Shown here piece by piece: positions 1-9,300 of a DNA stretch of 19,721 nucleotides. How positions within the stretch are numbered: the stretch's first letter is position 1; every line of letters begins with the position of its first letter. Origin of the DNA: JAWXCM01 sp034408745. Its GTDB lineage: Bacteria; Acidobacteriota; Terriglobia; Bryobacterales; Bryobacteraceae. The notes beneath the pieces were generated by a model, which was not told the DNA's origin, ran no database searches, and was given only the letters and a program-made list of their open reading frames with translations. Position numbers and translations under genes: made by a program. Location of the stretch: contig JAWXCM010000244.1 of assembly GCA_034408745.1 (NCBI GenBank), forward strand, positions 1 to 19,721. The letters are read 5' to 3'.

Positions 1-1299
1 CTCGTTTCTGAGATCACCCCAGGACAACAACAAGAATATGACTTAGTTGAACTGGAGCGCACCAACCCGATGACGCCGGCCAACCTCGGTCTTGCCATCG
101 CTGATGGCAAGACCATACTGGCCGCTATCCAGAAACAGATGGTGGCCGATCAAGTCCAGCAGCATTGCGAGATCGCACGAAACTGCAAGCAGTGCGGCGC
201 CGAGCTACCCACCAAAGGGCACTACACTTCCACTTTCAAATCGATTTATGGCAAGATTCCCATGGCGGTCCGCCGCGTCCGAGGGTGCCGCTGCCAAGGC
301 CAGCGGACCCAGAGCTTTTCAACGATGTTTGCCCGTCGGAATCCGACATCTCCGGAATTGAACTTTATCAGCGCAAAGCTGGCTGCGCTCCTCCCGTTCC
401 GCCAGGCAGCGAGCATACTGCAGGAGCTTCTTCCCGTGGCGGAAACGGTCAATGCGGGCACCATCCGAAATCGAACCATGCGAGTCGGAAAACGGCTTGA
501 AAAGCATCGGGATGCAGTCGGTGCTTCCCCTGCCGACACCACCCCGGCCGTGAAGGAAGTAGTGATCGGGTTGGACGGCGGCTACGTGAAGAGTTGCCAT
601 CGGCGTCCAGAGAGAAACTTTGAGGTGATTGTCGGCAAAGTGATCGGCCCCGGCGATGCCAGCACACGTTTTGCATTCGTCCGCGGAACGGGTAACAAAG
701 ATGAGGGTCGCCGATGCGTAGGCGAAGCGTTGCGGGCGCGCGGAGCCGGCGCGACCACGTCGGTCACGGTGCTGACCGACGGCGATGCCGGCCTCAGGGA
801 ATTGCAGAGGGCGGTCGTGCCTGGCGCGACACACCTTTTGGACTGGTTCCATCTGGCGATGCGATTCCAAAACCTGAGCCAGATGGCGAAAGGTCCGTTG
901 GAGCCCGGCGGCAATGTTTTGGCCCAACAGCACGCGTTGGACGAACTGAAACGGGCCAAATGGGCGCTATGGCATGGCAAGACGATTCGCGGACTGGCGC
1001 GCCTAGTTGATCTTTCCCAATGGGCTCAAGCCCCATTCCTTCAGAGCAACAAACCGATTGCGAAGCTGGCCAGTGCGCTGCCGGATCTGGTTCGATACGT
1101 CGAGTTGAACCGGGACTCGATGCCAAACTACGGCCAGAGGTATCGATCAGGACAGAGAATCTCGACGTCGTTCGCCGAGTCGTCGGTCAACGAGATCCTT
1201 TCGCATCGGATGTCCAAGCGCCAGCAGATGCGCTGGACCCGCCACACCGCTCCTGAATTCCTGCGAGTTCGGGTTCATGTCTTGAACGACTACGATTGA
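1..1299 (+). CDS. ISKra4-family transposase, 5' end outside window (partial)
   Basis: DNA-cutting enzyme of an insertion sequence. The reading frame is open from base 1, with no stop before the first in-window ATG at 70, and the in-frame residues before that ATG (ending VELERTNP) look like coding sequence, so the gene begins outside the window. Counting from the ATG at 70: a Cys-rich N-terminal zinc-binding region (CKQCG at 39-43 and CRC at 73-75), then an RNase H-like core with Asp169 in the IGLDGGYVK motif and Asp237 in LTDGD. The family-typical LLDWFHLAMRF follows at about 256-266, and a late Glu lies in SFAESSVNEI. This motif set is typical of ISKra4-type transposases. The frame looks intact to the TGA at 1297-1299, so the protein may be functional. 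The family call is secure; whether the element is still mobile depends on its left end. Confidence 0.88.
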   Translation, partial: LVSEITPGQQQEYDLVELERTNPMTPANLGLAIADGKTILAAIQKQMVADQVQQHCEIARNCKQCGAELPTKGHYTSTFKSIYGKIPMAVRRVRGCRCQGQRTQSFSTMFARRNPTSPELNFISAKLAALLPFRQAASILQELLPVAETVNAGTIRNRTMRVGKRLEKHRDAVGASPADTTPAVKEVVIGLDGGYVKSCHRRPERNFEVIVGKVIGPGDASTRFAFVRGTGNKDEGRRCVGEALRARGAGATTSVTVLTDGDAGLRELQRAVVPGATHLLDWFHLAMRFQNLSQMAKGPLEPGGNVLAQQHALDELKRAKWALWHGKTIRGLARLVDLSQWAQAPFLQSNKPIAKLASALPDLVRYVELNRDSMPNYGQRYRSGQRISTSFAESSVNEILSHRMSKRQQMRWTRHTAPEFLRVRVHVLNDYD

Positions 1300-1371
1300 G
1301 AAGGCCTTCCGGCGAATGCATACTGGCTTCCGCCCCGAACTGAACTCGCAGCCTGACGCGATCCCCAATGA
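1300..1371. other. Probable ISKra4 right-end region / junction with ISL3 relic
   Basis: These 72 noncoding bases lie between the ISKra4 transposase stop and the stop of the truncated ISL3 frame. The right terminal inverted repeat of the ISKra4 element should lie here or just beyond. The segment ending GACGCGATCCCC (to about 1367) has the look of an IS end, because the reverse complement starts with a run of G. The matching left end is outside the window, so the boundary cannot be confirmed. Confidence 0.3.
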
Positions 1372-1851
1372 TTAGAGTGCCTGCCCACTCGATTGAACGC
1401 TCCCCTGGGCCGTTTTCTTGACGCACCGGAGAAGTGTGTCGCGGCTAGCCATCACACCCAACCGTTTTGCCAGTCGCTGAGCCGGCCGACCGCCAAGAGC
1501 ATGGCCAAGCAGCCCTACAATTTGACCAGAGCGAACGGTCCGTTGGGCATGGGAAAGGCAAAGATCGGGCAAGCGCTCCACGAAGATTTTGCGCTTACAG
1601 CTTGGTGCGCGGCAGCGCCAGCGACTGAGATGCAGCTTCAGAATTACGGCCGCACCCTGAAGCGGCAAGTCTCGCAGCGAGCGCCCGTAGCGGCTGTGTC
1701 GCGAGCGAGATTGCGTTTGACAGCTGGGACAAACGGCTGAGTTGTGCCCTTCCGCTTCTACAATCCAGCCCCCGCCAGTTTTGGTGAGATTAAGCAGCTT
1801 CAGCGGACCCAAGGAACGGAGAAGCTCTCGGCTATGTGGCGCAGTGGGCAT
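1372..1851 (-). pseudogene. ISL3-family transposase, N-terminal fragment
   Basis: Only the DNA-binding front of an ISL3-type transposase remains: 159 residues, against about 400 or more for an intact member. The CPSC pair at residues 41-44 and the cysteines at 80 and 85 (WRC...SCKRK) form the ISL3 zinc finger. The arginine-rich HSRYGRSLRDLP and the later helix-turn-helix-like stretch (about 115-145, ending DTLLRCVKK) also match the family. The catalytic DDE domain is absent, and the frame runs into about 10 unrelated residues and a stop next to the ISKra4 element. ISKra4 insertion, or a deletion made with it, most likely removed the 3' part. It cannot transpose by itself. Confidence 0.8.
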
Positions 1852-1918
1852 TGTTAATGCCTAGGGTAGCGTCCTCAGCCCGTTGCACCAAACCTGCGCC
1901 AGGCCCTCTTAAACTACA

Positions 1919-2535
1919 ACGCGACAGCGGCTCTACAAACTCGACCGGAAAGCCCAATACCGATGCCTCGACCCGTTATGGAGCGGGACGGCCGATGTGG
2001 AGGTAATCCGTGAACAATGGGATCAACTGGTGCGGCTGGCGGCATCGTTAAAGAACCGGACCGCGCCAGCCAACGTCATCATCCAGCGGCTGGCCAACAG
2101 TTCGCCTTCGGACCGCCTCGCCAAGGCCCTGACCGCTCTTGGGCGGGTGGGTCAAGACCATTTACATTCTGCGCTACATTCACGATGAAAATGCGCGGGC
2201 GCGTGCAGTTGCAATTGAACCGCGGGGAGCATCGGCACGACCTGGTGGCCCGCTGCCTCTTCTTCGCCAATCGCGGCGAGTTCCGTACCGGCGATCTGGA
2301 CGAGATCATGAACAAGGCGAGTTGCCTGAGCCTACTCTCCAATGCCGTCCTGGTTTGGAATACGGTGCGCATCAGCGAGATCGTCGAGCGCCTGCGCGCT
2401 GCGGGCGAACAGATCTTGGACACCGACCTGGCACGGGTGTCGCCGCTCTGTTATGCCTATATCATCCCCAACGGGACATATAACTTTGAGAGCGAGATCC
2501 AGGGGGACAACCCTGCGCGTAATACGCTAGAGTAA
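1919..2535 (+). pseudogene. tnpA: Tn3-family transposase TnpA, C-terminal remnant with two frameshifts
   Basis: The last 200 or so residues of a roughly 1,000-residue Tn3-type transposase can be read across three frames. Frame one (about 1919-2150) gives RQRLYKL, DPLW and IREQWDQLVRLAASLK through ALTALGRV. Frame two (about 2153-2190) gives VKTIYILRYIHDEN. Frame three (about 2195-2535) gives VQLQLNRGEHRHDLV, FFANRGEFRTGD, LLSNAVLVWNTVRI and the family-terminal PNGTYNFE. Each frame change is explained by one inserted base, one in the GGGTGGG run near 2150 and one in the GCGCGGGCGCG run near 2190-2200. The N-terminal four fifths are missing, and an in-frame stop lies at 1910. It is certainly dead. 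It points toward the metabolic cluster, so that cluster lies on the side where the Tn3 end repeat would have been. Confidence 0.87.
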
Positions 2536-2594
2536 ATCCACGCAGCGTTGCGGCTGGCGGGCCTATCAATACGATCAAACTTCCGGGACCCACA

Positions 2595-4151
2595 CTAGTT
2601 TTTCGGGGCCACCCAACCGCTCACCGGCACCAAACTCTGGCTTTGCTTGTCAAACCCGAGGATTGCGGCTCCACCGCTGCCAATGTGCTGATTGGGACCG
2701 AAGGTGAGCGGGGCTAGCACGCCGGTTTCAAATTGCTGCAGACGCTCCAATGCCCGAACAAGCGAATCCCGGCTTAATCTGTCGCCGTTCGAGCGCAGTG
2801 CAGCCAGCAGCACCGTACCCGCCGCGAATGCCGACGCACGTATACCTGACAAGTTCTGGGGTGGCTTGGCGGCCCCGAGCAGCGTGAAGAACGCCTCCGC
2901 GTGGCGGGGATCCGGCGGGGGAGCCGGGGACGCATAGAGAGCCCGGTCGGCCACCCTCTGCGGCAATTGGCTCACGCCACTCTCTGCTGTCGAGAGGAAG
3001 GCCATTAAAACAGGGGCCGAATCGCGGTCCATTTGTTTGGCGACCCGCACAAGGCCGATTCCATCGCCCGCGAATACCAAATAATCCGGATTCGTGGCGA
3101 GAACTGTGGCGACCACACCTGGCCCGTCCCGCTCCGCCGCGGTGATCGTCAGCCCGTGCGTCCGGGTCTGCCGCCGCAAACCGTCGACCACGCCGCCGTC
3201 GACTGCCGCGCCCCCATAAATGACAGCGAAGCACGGCCGGCGGCCGGGGTCCCTGGCGACGGCGAAATCCACTAGCGAGCGGGTTTGATCGTAAAGGTTC
3301 GGCAGCAGATAGAATACGACCGGATTGGGGGGCTCTATGTTGTGCGGAGAAAATCCGACGGGACCAATCAGCGGGACGAACGCGCGTTTAAGCAGTTCCG
3401 CGTTTTCGCCGGTGCTGTTTGGCTCCAGGCTGGCCGCGAGCGCGAATACACCGCGGTCTTCGATTAGTCGACGGGTGGCGGAACGACGCCCGGGAGCATC
3501 TGTGCCTGAATCCTCGACCGCCAATTCAATTCCGCGACCGAATATCCCGCCGCCGCGGGAAGCTCCTGCAAATAGCAGTTCCAACGTCTCGCGAATGCTC
3601 CGGCCGGCTTCGGCCAACGGACCGCTAAGCGGTAGCGCGGCGCCGATTCGAATCCTCGTTGGGGACACGCCAGCGTCGGTATCCTCCGGATCGCCGAGTC
3701 GTTCCAGGTAGGCAACCACTTCGGACAGCCGCTCCGGAAGCATCTGGAAACGCGGCATTCCGGCATGAAGCGGTCGCCCCGCTGGATCCCGTCCGGCGGT
3801 AATTGCCTTCCGCAAAGTCTCTAGTGAATAGGCGCCCCGCCAGCGGCCGGTGAGGGCGGAAACCGCTGGAGATGTGAGGTAGCTCCAATTTAGCGGCGGC
3901 GTTGAAACTCCGCCTTCCCGGGCTCCTCCCCCCCAGATCCCATGGCAGTTTGCGCAGGTAAAAGTGGAGGAAGGCAGCGGCACGCCGCCGGCCCCGATGG
4001 CCGCCGTCCCAGCGTCGATTCCCCCGCGTGTTCCGCGCCGGTAGATCTCGCGACCGTGCAGAGCCGCTGGCGATAAACCTTCCTCGGCGCACCACGCGGT
4101 GCCGATCGGCGCGAGGACAAGGAGGACGGCAAGATTCCAATTAATCGCCAT
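2595..4151 (-). CDS. Cytochrome c / periplasmic ligand-binding protein fusion
   Basis: A 518-residue exported protein in two parts. Residues 1 to about 22 are a signal peptide (hydrophobic LAVLLVLAPIG). Residues 28-155 are a class I-type cytochrome c domain: the haem site CANCH is at 66-70 and the likely distal ligand is Met132 in LHAGMPRF. Residues about 166-518 form a type 1 periplasmic binding fold like the branched-chain amino-acid receptors, starting IRIGAALPLSGPLAEAG. No permease or ATPase gene is nearby, so it is unlikely to serve an ordinary ABC importer. A role as electron acceptor, or as a redox protein responsive to a ligand, is inference. The ATG at 4151 overlaps the stop of the upstream gene (TAATG). 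An earlier in-frame start at 4343 would add 64 residues of arginine-rich shadow sequence and bury the signal peptide. Confidence 0.85.
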   Translation of the reverse strand: MAINWNLAVLLVLAPIGTAWCAEEGLSPAALHGREIYRRGTRGGIDAGTAAIGAGGVPLPSSTFTCANCHGIWGGGAREGGVSTPPLNWSYLTSPAVSALTGRWRGAYSLETLRKAITAGRDPAGRPLHAGMPRFQMLPERLSEVVAYLERLGDPEDTDAGVSPTRIRIGAALPLSGPLAEAGRSIRETLELLFAGASRGGGIFGRGIELAVEDSGTDAPGRRSATRRLIEDRGVFALAASLEPNSTGENAELLKRAFVPLIGPVGFSPHNIEPPNPVVFYLLPNLYDQTRSLVDFAVARDPGRRPCFAVIYGGAAVDGGVVDGLRRQTRTHGLTITAAERDGPGVVATVLATNPDYLVFAGDGIGLVRVAKQMDRDSAPVLMAFLSTAESGVSQLPQRVADRALYASPAPPPDPRHAEAFFTLLGAAKPPQNLSGIRASAFAAGTVLLAALRSNGDRLSRDSLVRALERLQQFETGVLAPLTFGPNQHIGSGGAAILGFDKQSQSLVPVSGWVAPKN

Positions 4152-5179
4152 TACCTTGCGATATCGAGTGCGACATTCGCGATCGCGGCAGCGTCGGCAA
4201 TAGCGATCACCTTCCGCCATCCACCCCGCGGCACGTTGCCGATCAGAAGCACGTTGGAGTGCTGGTTCTTCTCCGGGACATAGCCGCCGAGCTTTGCCAA
4301 TACCGCGTCGACATTGCCTTTGGCGCCGGTTAGAAAAAACCACCCAGGTTTCACACCGAACTTATCGGCGTAAGACTTCAGCACCGCCGGCGTGTCGACC
4401 TCCGGATCGACGGAGATCGAGACAATGACGATGTCGCGCCCGACGCGGTCCCCCAGCAGCTTCTGCACGCGTGCCAGATTGGCGGTCATCGGCGGGCAAA
4501 CGCCCGCGCATGTGGTGAAGAGGAAATTAATGAGTGCCGTCTTTCCACGTAGAACATCGTCGTAAAAACGCACCGGCACGCCGTCCTGCGTGATCAACTC
4601 GAGATTCGGAAAATACTTGGCCGCTTGCGCTTCGACCGGACTTGCGGCTGGAGTGCGCTGCGCCTGGGCTTCGCGGATGGTTTTCAAAATGACGGAGGCG
4701 GATGCCAAGCCATCCACCCGGAGCCAGGACCCGGCGTCCGGGTTGCCGACCAGGACCGTCGGGGTGTGTTCCACTTTGTTCCGCACCGCGATGCCAAGCG
4801 CGCGCAGGAGGGCATCGATATCCCCTTTATCGCCGGTGATCAGCGACCAGCCAGGGCCGGCGTGAAATCGCTCGGCGAATTGTTTGAGGCGTTCGGGCGT
4901 GTCGTTGACGGGGTCCACGCTGATGGAGATGAGCCGTACGTCCTGGGCGTTCTCCCCGAGATCCTGCTGCACTTTCCGGAAGTTCGCGGCCAGCACGGGG
5001 CAGACGGTGACGCAAGAGGTGAAGACAAAGTTGATGGCGACGGCGCGGCCCTTCACCAGGTCGCTGTAGAAAGATAGCGGTCGGCCGTTCTGATCGATGA
5101 CCGGCGTGTCGGGGATGCGATGCTGCTCAGCGGCGGCCAGCGCGGCGAAGAGCACGAGCATGGCCGTGGACTTAATCAT
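4151..5179 (-). CDS. Tandem-domain SCO1/SenC-type copper chaperone
   Basis: A 342-residue exported protein with two consecutive SCO1/SenC thioredoxin-like domains after a signal peptide (about 1-17). Domain 1 (about 20-170) has CVTVC at 56-60 and His138 in VEHTPTVLVG. Domain 2 (about 188-340) has CAGVC at 224-228 and His307 in NQHSNVLLIG. Both keep the full Cys-x3-Cys plus His copper site, so both should bind copper or act as thiol-disulphide reductases. Single SCO domains usually mature the CuA site of cytochrome oxidase; no oxidase gene is visible here. The likely client is inferred to be the giant multicopper oxidase or another envelope copper protein in this cluster. The start ATG overlaps the stop of the LodB-type gene (ATGA), and its own TAA overlaps the next start, so it is translated in a coupled chain. 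Confidence 0.9.
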   Translation of the reverse strand: MIKSTAMLVLFAALAAAEQHRIPDTPVIDQNGRPLSFYSDLVKGRAVAINFVFTSCVTVCPVLAANFRKVQQDLGENAQDVRLISISVDPVNDTPERLKQFAERFHAGPGWSLITGDKGDIDALLRALGIAVRNKVEHTPTVLVGNPDAGSWLRVDGLASASVILKTIREAQAQRTPAASPVEAQAAKYFPNLELITQDGVPVRFYDDVLRGKTALINFLFTTCAGVCPPMTANLARVQKLLGDRVGRDIVIVSISVDPEVDTPAVLKSYADKFGVKPGWFFLTGAKGNVDAVLAKLGGYVPEKNQHSNVLLIGNVPRGGWRKVIAIADAAAIANVALDIAR

Positions 5180-6351
5180 TGCGTGGCCGCAGCCCTTTCA
5201 TTGGTGCCAGAACGGGGCGCGGCCAATGCCTCCGGCGGCACACGGCGAGCATTCCAGAAGCGGGAGTCCGGCCAGCGGCGTTCGATTCCATAGTATATCT
5301 GGCGATGGGCCAGATACTCAGCGTATTTGCGGCGCGCGACGGCCGCGTAGGCTTGCGGCGCCTTCGTATCGCCGGCGAGCCAGGCGGCCGCGGTGCCGGC
5401 GGCATCGAGACCGGCCGAAATCGCGGAAATGATCCCCTGCGACGAGAGCGGATCGAAGGCCGTCGCGGCGTCGCCGGCGGCGAGCCAGCCATCCCCGGCT
5501 ATTTGCTCCAGATACGAGCTTTCGGCCGGGAGAATGCGAATAACCGCTTCCAGCGTGCCGCCGTGCGCCTCGATTCGATGGCGCTGATGCACAGTCTGGT
5601 GAAGACTGCGGAGCCAGCAATCCGGTTGCGTGAGGGCCTCGGCTTGGACATGGCTCGCGTCGGTAAGAAAGACGGCGATCATTCTGTTCTCAGGGAGCGG
5701 GGCGGTATACCACCAGCCGTGTTCGACGGCTTCCAGCAGCAGGACGGGCTCTATCGTGGGTCCGCCATCCCGGGGAGTAAAGTATCCCGCGACGCCAGTT
5801 AAGCGATCCAGCAAAATTCGTTTCACTCCCAGTCGCCGCGCAAATACGGAAGAGCGCCCGGTGGCGTCTATCACCACGCCGCCGTTGAGTACCCGTTCGC
5901 CGGACCCCGTAGAGAGGTGGATACGCCAACCGGAGGCGGTTTTGACGACGTTGCGAATGGCGCTGCACTCTACGGCCTCAGCACCATTGCGTGATGCCGA
6001 GCGGATCATCATTTCGTCAAAACGGGCACGATCAATGTGCCAGCCGACGCTATAGGGACTCATCAAAAAATCCCGGTCAAAAGCTTCCGGCGATCCCCAC
6101 ACGGAGCGGATACCGGCGGAAGAGGTGTGGCCGGCGCGGAGAAACTCGTCCCAGACACCGGCCTTTTCCAGTTGCGGCTGAATGCCGGCGGGCAGGCATT
6201 CCCCGACATTGGGGCGCTCGCCGGCCGGTCTGCCGACGAGCGCGGTGGGAAGACCGCGACGCGCCAGACCCGCCGCCGCCGCCGACCCGCAGGGTCCGGC
6301 GCCGAGAACGACAACGGCGAAGCTGGGATTGTATGCGTCGCGGGTTTGCAT
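5176..6351 (-). CDS. lodB: LodB-type FAD-dependent maturation protein for CTQ oxidase
   Basis: A 391-residue flavoprotein of the tryptophan-halogenase/geranylgeranyl-reductase-like monooxygenase group. The FAD-binding GAGPCGSA is at 17-24, DATGRSS at 162-168, and the second FAD motif GDAATAFDPLSSQGI begins at 293. There is no signal peptide, so it acts in the cytoplasm. Next to a LodA-type gene, such a flavoprotein is expected to be LodB, which is known to be needed to form the cysteine tryptophylquinone cofactor of LodA, probably by hydroxylating the precursor tryptophan. The ATG at 6351 overlaps the TAA of the LodA-type gene (TAATG), which favours a matched dosage of enzyme and maturase. 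The name rests on context plus motifs; sequence alone would only say FAD monooxygenase-like. Confidence 0.85.
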   Translation of the reverse strand: MQTRDAYNPSFAVVVLGAGPCGSAAAAGLARRGLPTALVGRPAGERPNVGECLPAGIQPQLEKAGVWDEFLRAGHTSSAGIRSVWGSPEAFDRDFLMSPYSVGWHIDRARFDEMMIRSASRNGAEAVECSAIRNVVKTASGWRIHLSTGSGERVLNGGVVIDATGRSSVFARRLGVKRILLDRLTGVAGYFTPRDGGPTIEPVLLLEAVEHGWWYTAPLPENRMIAVFLTDASHVQAEALTQPDCWLRSLHQTVHQRHRIEAHGGTLEAVIRILPAESSYLEQIAGDGWLAAGDAATAFDPLSSQGIISAISAGLDAAGTAAAWLAGDTKAPQAYAAVARRKYAEYLAHRQIYYGIERRWPDSRFWNARRVPPEALAAPRSGTNERAAATQ

Positions 6352-9300
6352 TAGTGCACCTTGCCCATACCCCAGATGCGCTCCCGCTTGCGCGGTTCCA
6401 CAACCGGCGCCTCGGCAGCGGCCATTTCCAGGGCCGCGGTTTCGGCGTCAATAACCGGGCACCCGGCTTGAATCCAGTTCACGAGACAGGCCAGGTATGT
6501 CATTCCGTCGACGTAATCGGCGGGATCGTAGGACGCGCCGGGCGCGATCTCCCGGAACGCTTCGGCCATTTGACCGAATCCGGTGGCCATCGCGGTGATC
6601 AATGGGCTCTGCAGCACATTCTTACTGGCGATCCATCCGTTCACTGGATTGGAAAGCGTCTTCAGCAGCAGGTTGTCGGCGCGGCGAAGCTGGGCAGCCT
6701 TGTCGTCGCCAACCAGATTCGTTCCCAGATCGAACCACCAATGCAGCGGCTTGGTGATTGCCTGATCCGGGTGTTCCGGGTCCGGCCCCTGCAACTGGAC
6801 GCGATGGCCGGAAGCGCCCGTCTGTCTGGCCCGCAGCATGTCGACAACAATGCGCATGTTGTCGTAAACAACCTGTGCGGCGGACCGGTTTTTGCGGGGG
6901 CGAGGCGCCGGCCCGGGCGGCTTGCCATTCGTCTCCGGCAGCGACAGGACCCATCTCTGCCAAAGGTCCAGTTGCTCGTCGGTGAACACTCTGTACATAG
7001 GCCCGCTGAAACCCATCAGGCGGAACATGGGACTGTTCAGGTTTCCCGGAATGATGAACCCGGCCTCCTGCAAGGCGACGAGAAGACCGAACGGATCCTC
7101 AAACCAGTCGTTGAGGCGGTTTTCGCCGATTTGGATATCCCCGTGCATCAGGCTGGCATAGGGTGCCTTGGAAGCAATCATAGCGGCCATCTCATTCCAG
7201 ATCGTGCTCGGCCCCTGATTCTGCGGCAGGGGAAGTTCCGCCAGATCCTGGCCGAGAGAGCCAGTGGTGTAGAAGGCCACGTAGCCGGTCCAAATGCGCT
7301 TCCACACGGCTTGCATAGCTTCTTCGCCGCTTTGCTGGCGTACCATCTCCAGATACATTTCGATCGCCTTTTTAGCGATCGCTCCGTGACCTTCCGAAGC
7401 ATTGTCAATACCCACGTGAAGCTCGTAATACTGCGGTGTGATGCCGAACGCCTGGTACTGGTGGACGGTTCTCGGCAGAGACACCGAACCCCATTCCAAT
7501 TCCAGCGTCATTCCCAAGAGTTCGGGGAAGAACTCATCGTTGAACTGCGCAACGCCGAGCAGGAAGACGGCAAGGGGGTAGGCAGAATCCAGTATCAAAG
7601 GATTGTCCGCATAGGCGCGTGTGTGGAGATCAGGGAGATAGATATTTACGCTCTCCAGGGTCGCGTTGTAAACGTTGGCGTGGTTCTGCTCCACATTCCC
7701 GTCGCCGAGTTCGTCCATCCTAATCCGGAAGAGCATTTCGTTGATCATGCTAACGGGACCGTCCGGGGTGACGTGGCTCAACCAGGCGCCATCCAGTTGA
7801 TTGAATGGGGCCATCTGAACGATCTGGTTGATGACCTGACCGCGAGTTACCCGAAGGTCGGAGGCAAACACGGCGGCGGACTGATTATCGCGAACATAGT
7901 TGTTGTAGACCAGCTGCATGCGCGCGTCAAACGCCTCCTGGGTGAAGGGGAAGTACTTAAAGACCATATCGGGGTCAGCCATCATCAGTTCCTGGTTTTC
8001 CCATGCGTCTTTGAGCATCCCCTGGACGATCTCGCGCGCCTTAGGCAGGAAGTCCTGGTAGCTGGCGATATTCATCAGGTAGTAGAAGGCATCGCGCATC
8101 GTGACGGCGGCGTAGGGCGAGCGATCGATCTCGATGTAGACCGTTTCGGCGTCCGGCCCTTCGCGCGGGTACTGCCTGGGAACGATGAAGCCGAAGTCTT
8201 TCCAGGCATGGACCATGTCGTTATCCAGTTGCGGCGATTCGCTGGCGATCCCGCGGGTCCAGGGCACTCGATTGGCCAACACCGCCTCGATACCGCCTTC
8301 CAATGCTTCGCTGTAGTTGGCGACGATCTGGTTATACTCGGCTTCGGGCACAACGTCGTCAGGCCTCGCTGCGGGCCACCAATTCGTATTGCACTCCGAA
8401 AAGTCCGCTTGCCAGGGGAGCGCCATCCAGCTCGTAATCTCTCCTGGTTTGAAAGCGCCGGGAGTGAGGCGGCAGAGGCCGGACCATGTGTCCGGATAGG
8501 TGGCGACGTAGGTCATTTCGATGCCGGGGTAGAACGCGGCGCCCACGCAGGGGTCCAGCGCGCCTTTGTCGATCATGGCCGGCTGGTCGGAGATGGGGTA
8601 GTCCCAGATGGGCTTGAACCTGGGCGCCGCGCCATTCCAATCGTCAATAAACGCATCGTCCGCCCACAACTTGAAGTTATTGTACTGAGTCTCGGAGAGC
8701 GTGAGCCAGGTGACGTACAGGCTGCCGAGGGTGCTGCCGGACGAATCGGGCGAGTTGTCCTCGGGAACGGCTGTTTCCCCGCCGTCGCCGCACATCTGGG
8801 GCATGAACTTTGCGCTAGCCCACTGCAGACTCTCGCTGGTGTCCGCCGTTTCCGGGGTAGGTTCGCCCAACAGATTGGGCGGACGGAGGCGAGCGAAGAT
8901 TCGCTTCTTGCGCGCCCCGAACTGCTCGCCTTGTTTGTATAGCGCTTCTTCGGGCGCGCCGCGCGGATCCAGAAAGTTGCCGCCCTTGCCCGGACCGGGA
9001 CCGTGACCGCGGTTGACGGCGTTATTGAGCCAATGGTACTGCTGCAGCCGGAAGAAGACGGGGTAAATGTCGTTGGTGAAGGAGGGCGGCTTTCCGGCAT
9101 CGGGCCCGCCGTTTTTCTTCCGCCAGGTTTCCTCGGCGACCTCGTAGAGGGTGGTTAAGACGCGCGCCGCCACTGGGTACTTCGGCGGTGTAACGAGTAC
9201 CCATGCGCTTTCGGCTTCAATGGTCTGGCCATCTTTGAGCACAACCGAGGCAGTCACCGGCCCGTCGGAGGTGTCGTCGTACCAGTAGTCGTTGTTGGCG

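Noticed and set aside
4152..4343. N-terminal extension of the cytochrome/binding-protein gene to an ATG at 4343
   Set aside because: The extra 64 residues are arginine-rich shadow of the SCO gene and would hide a good signal peptide that starts at 4151.
5991..8942. A 983-residue open frame on the plus strand, antisense to the LodA/LodB genes
   Set aside because: High-GC codon bias on the minus strand leaves the opposite frame free of stops. The predicted protein has no recognisable domain, and both underlying genes have clear family motifs.
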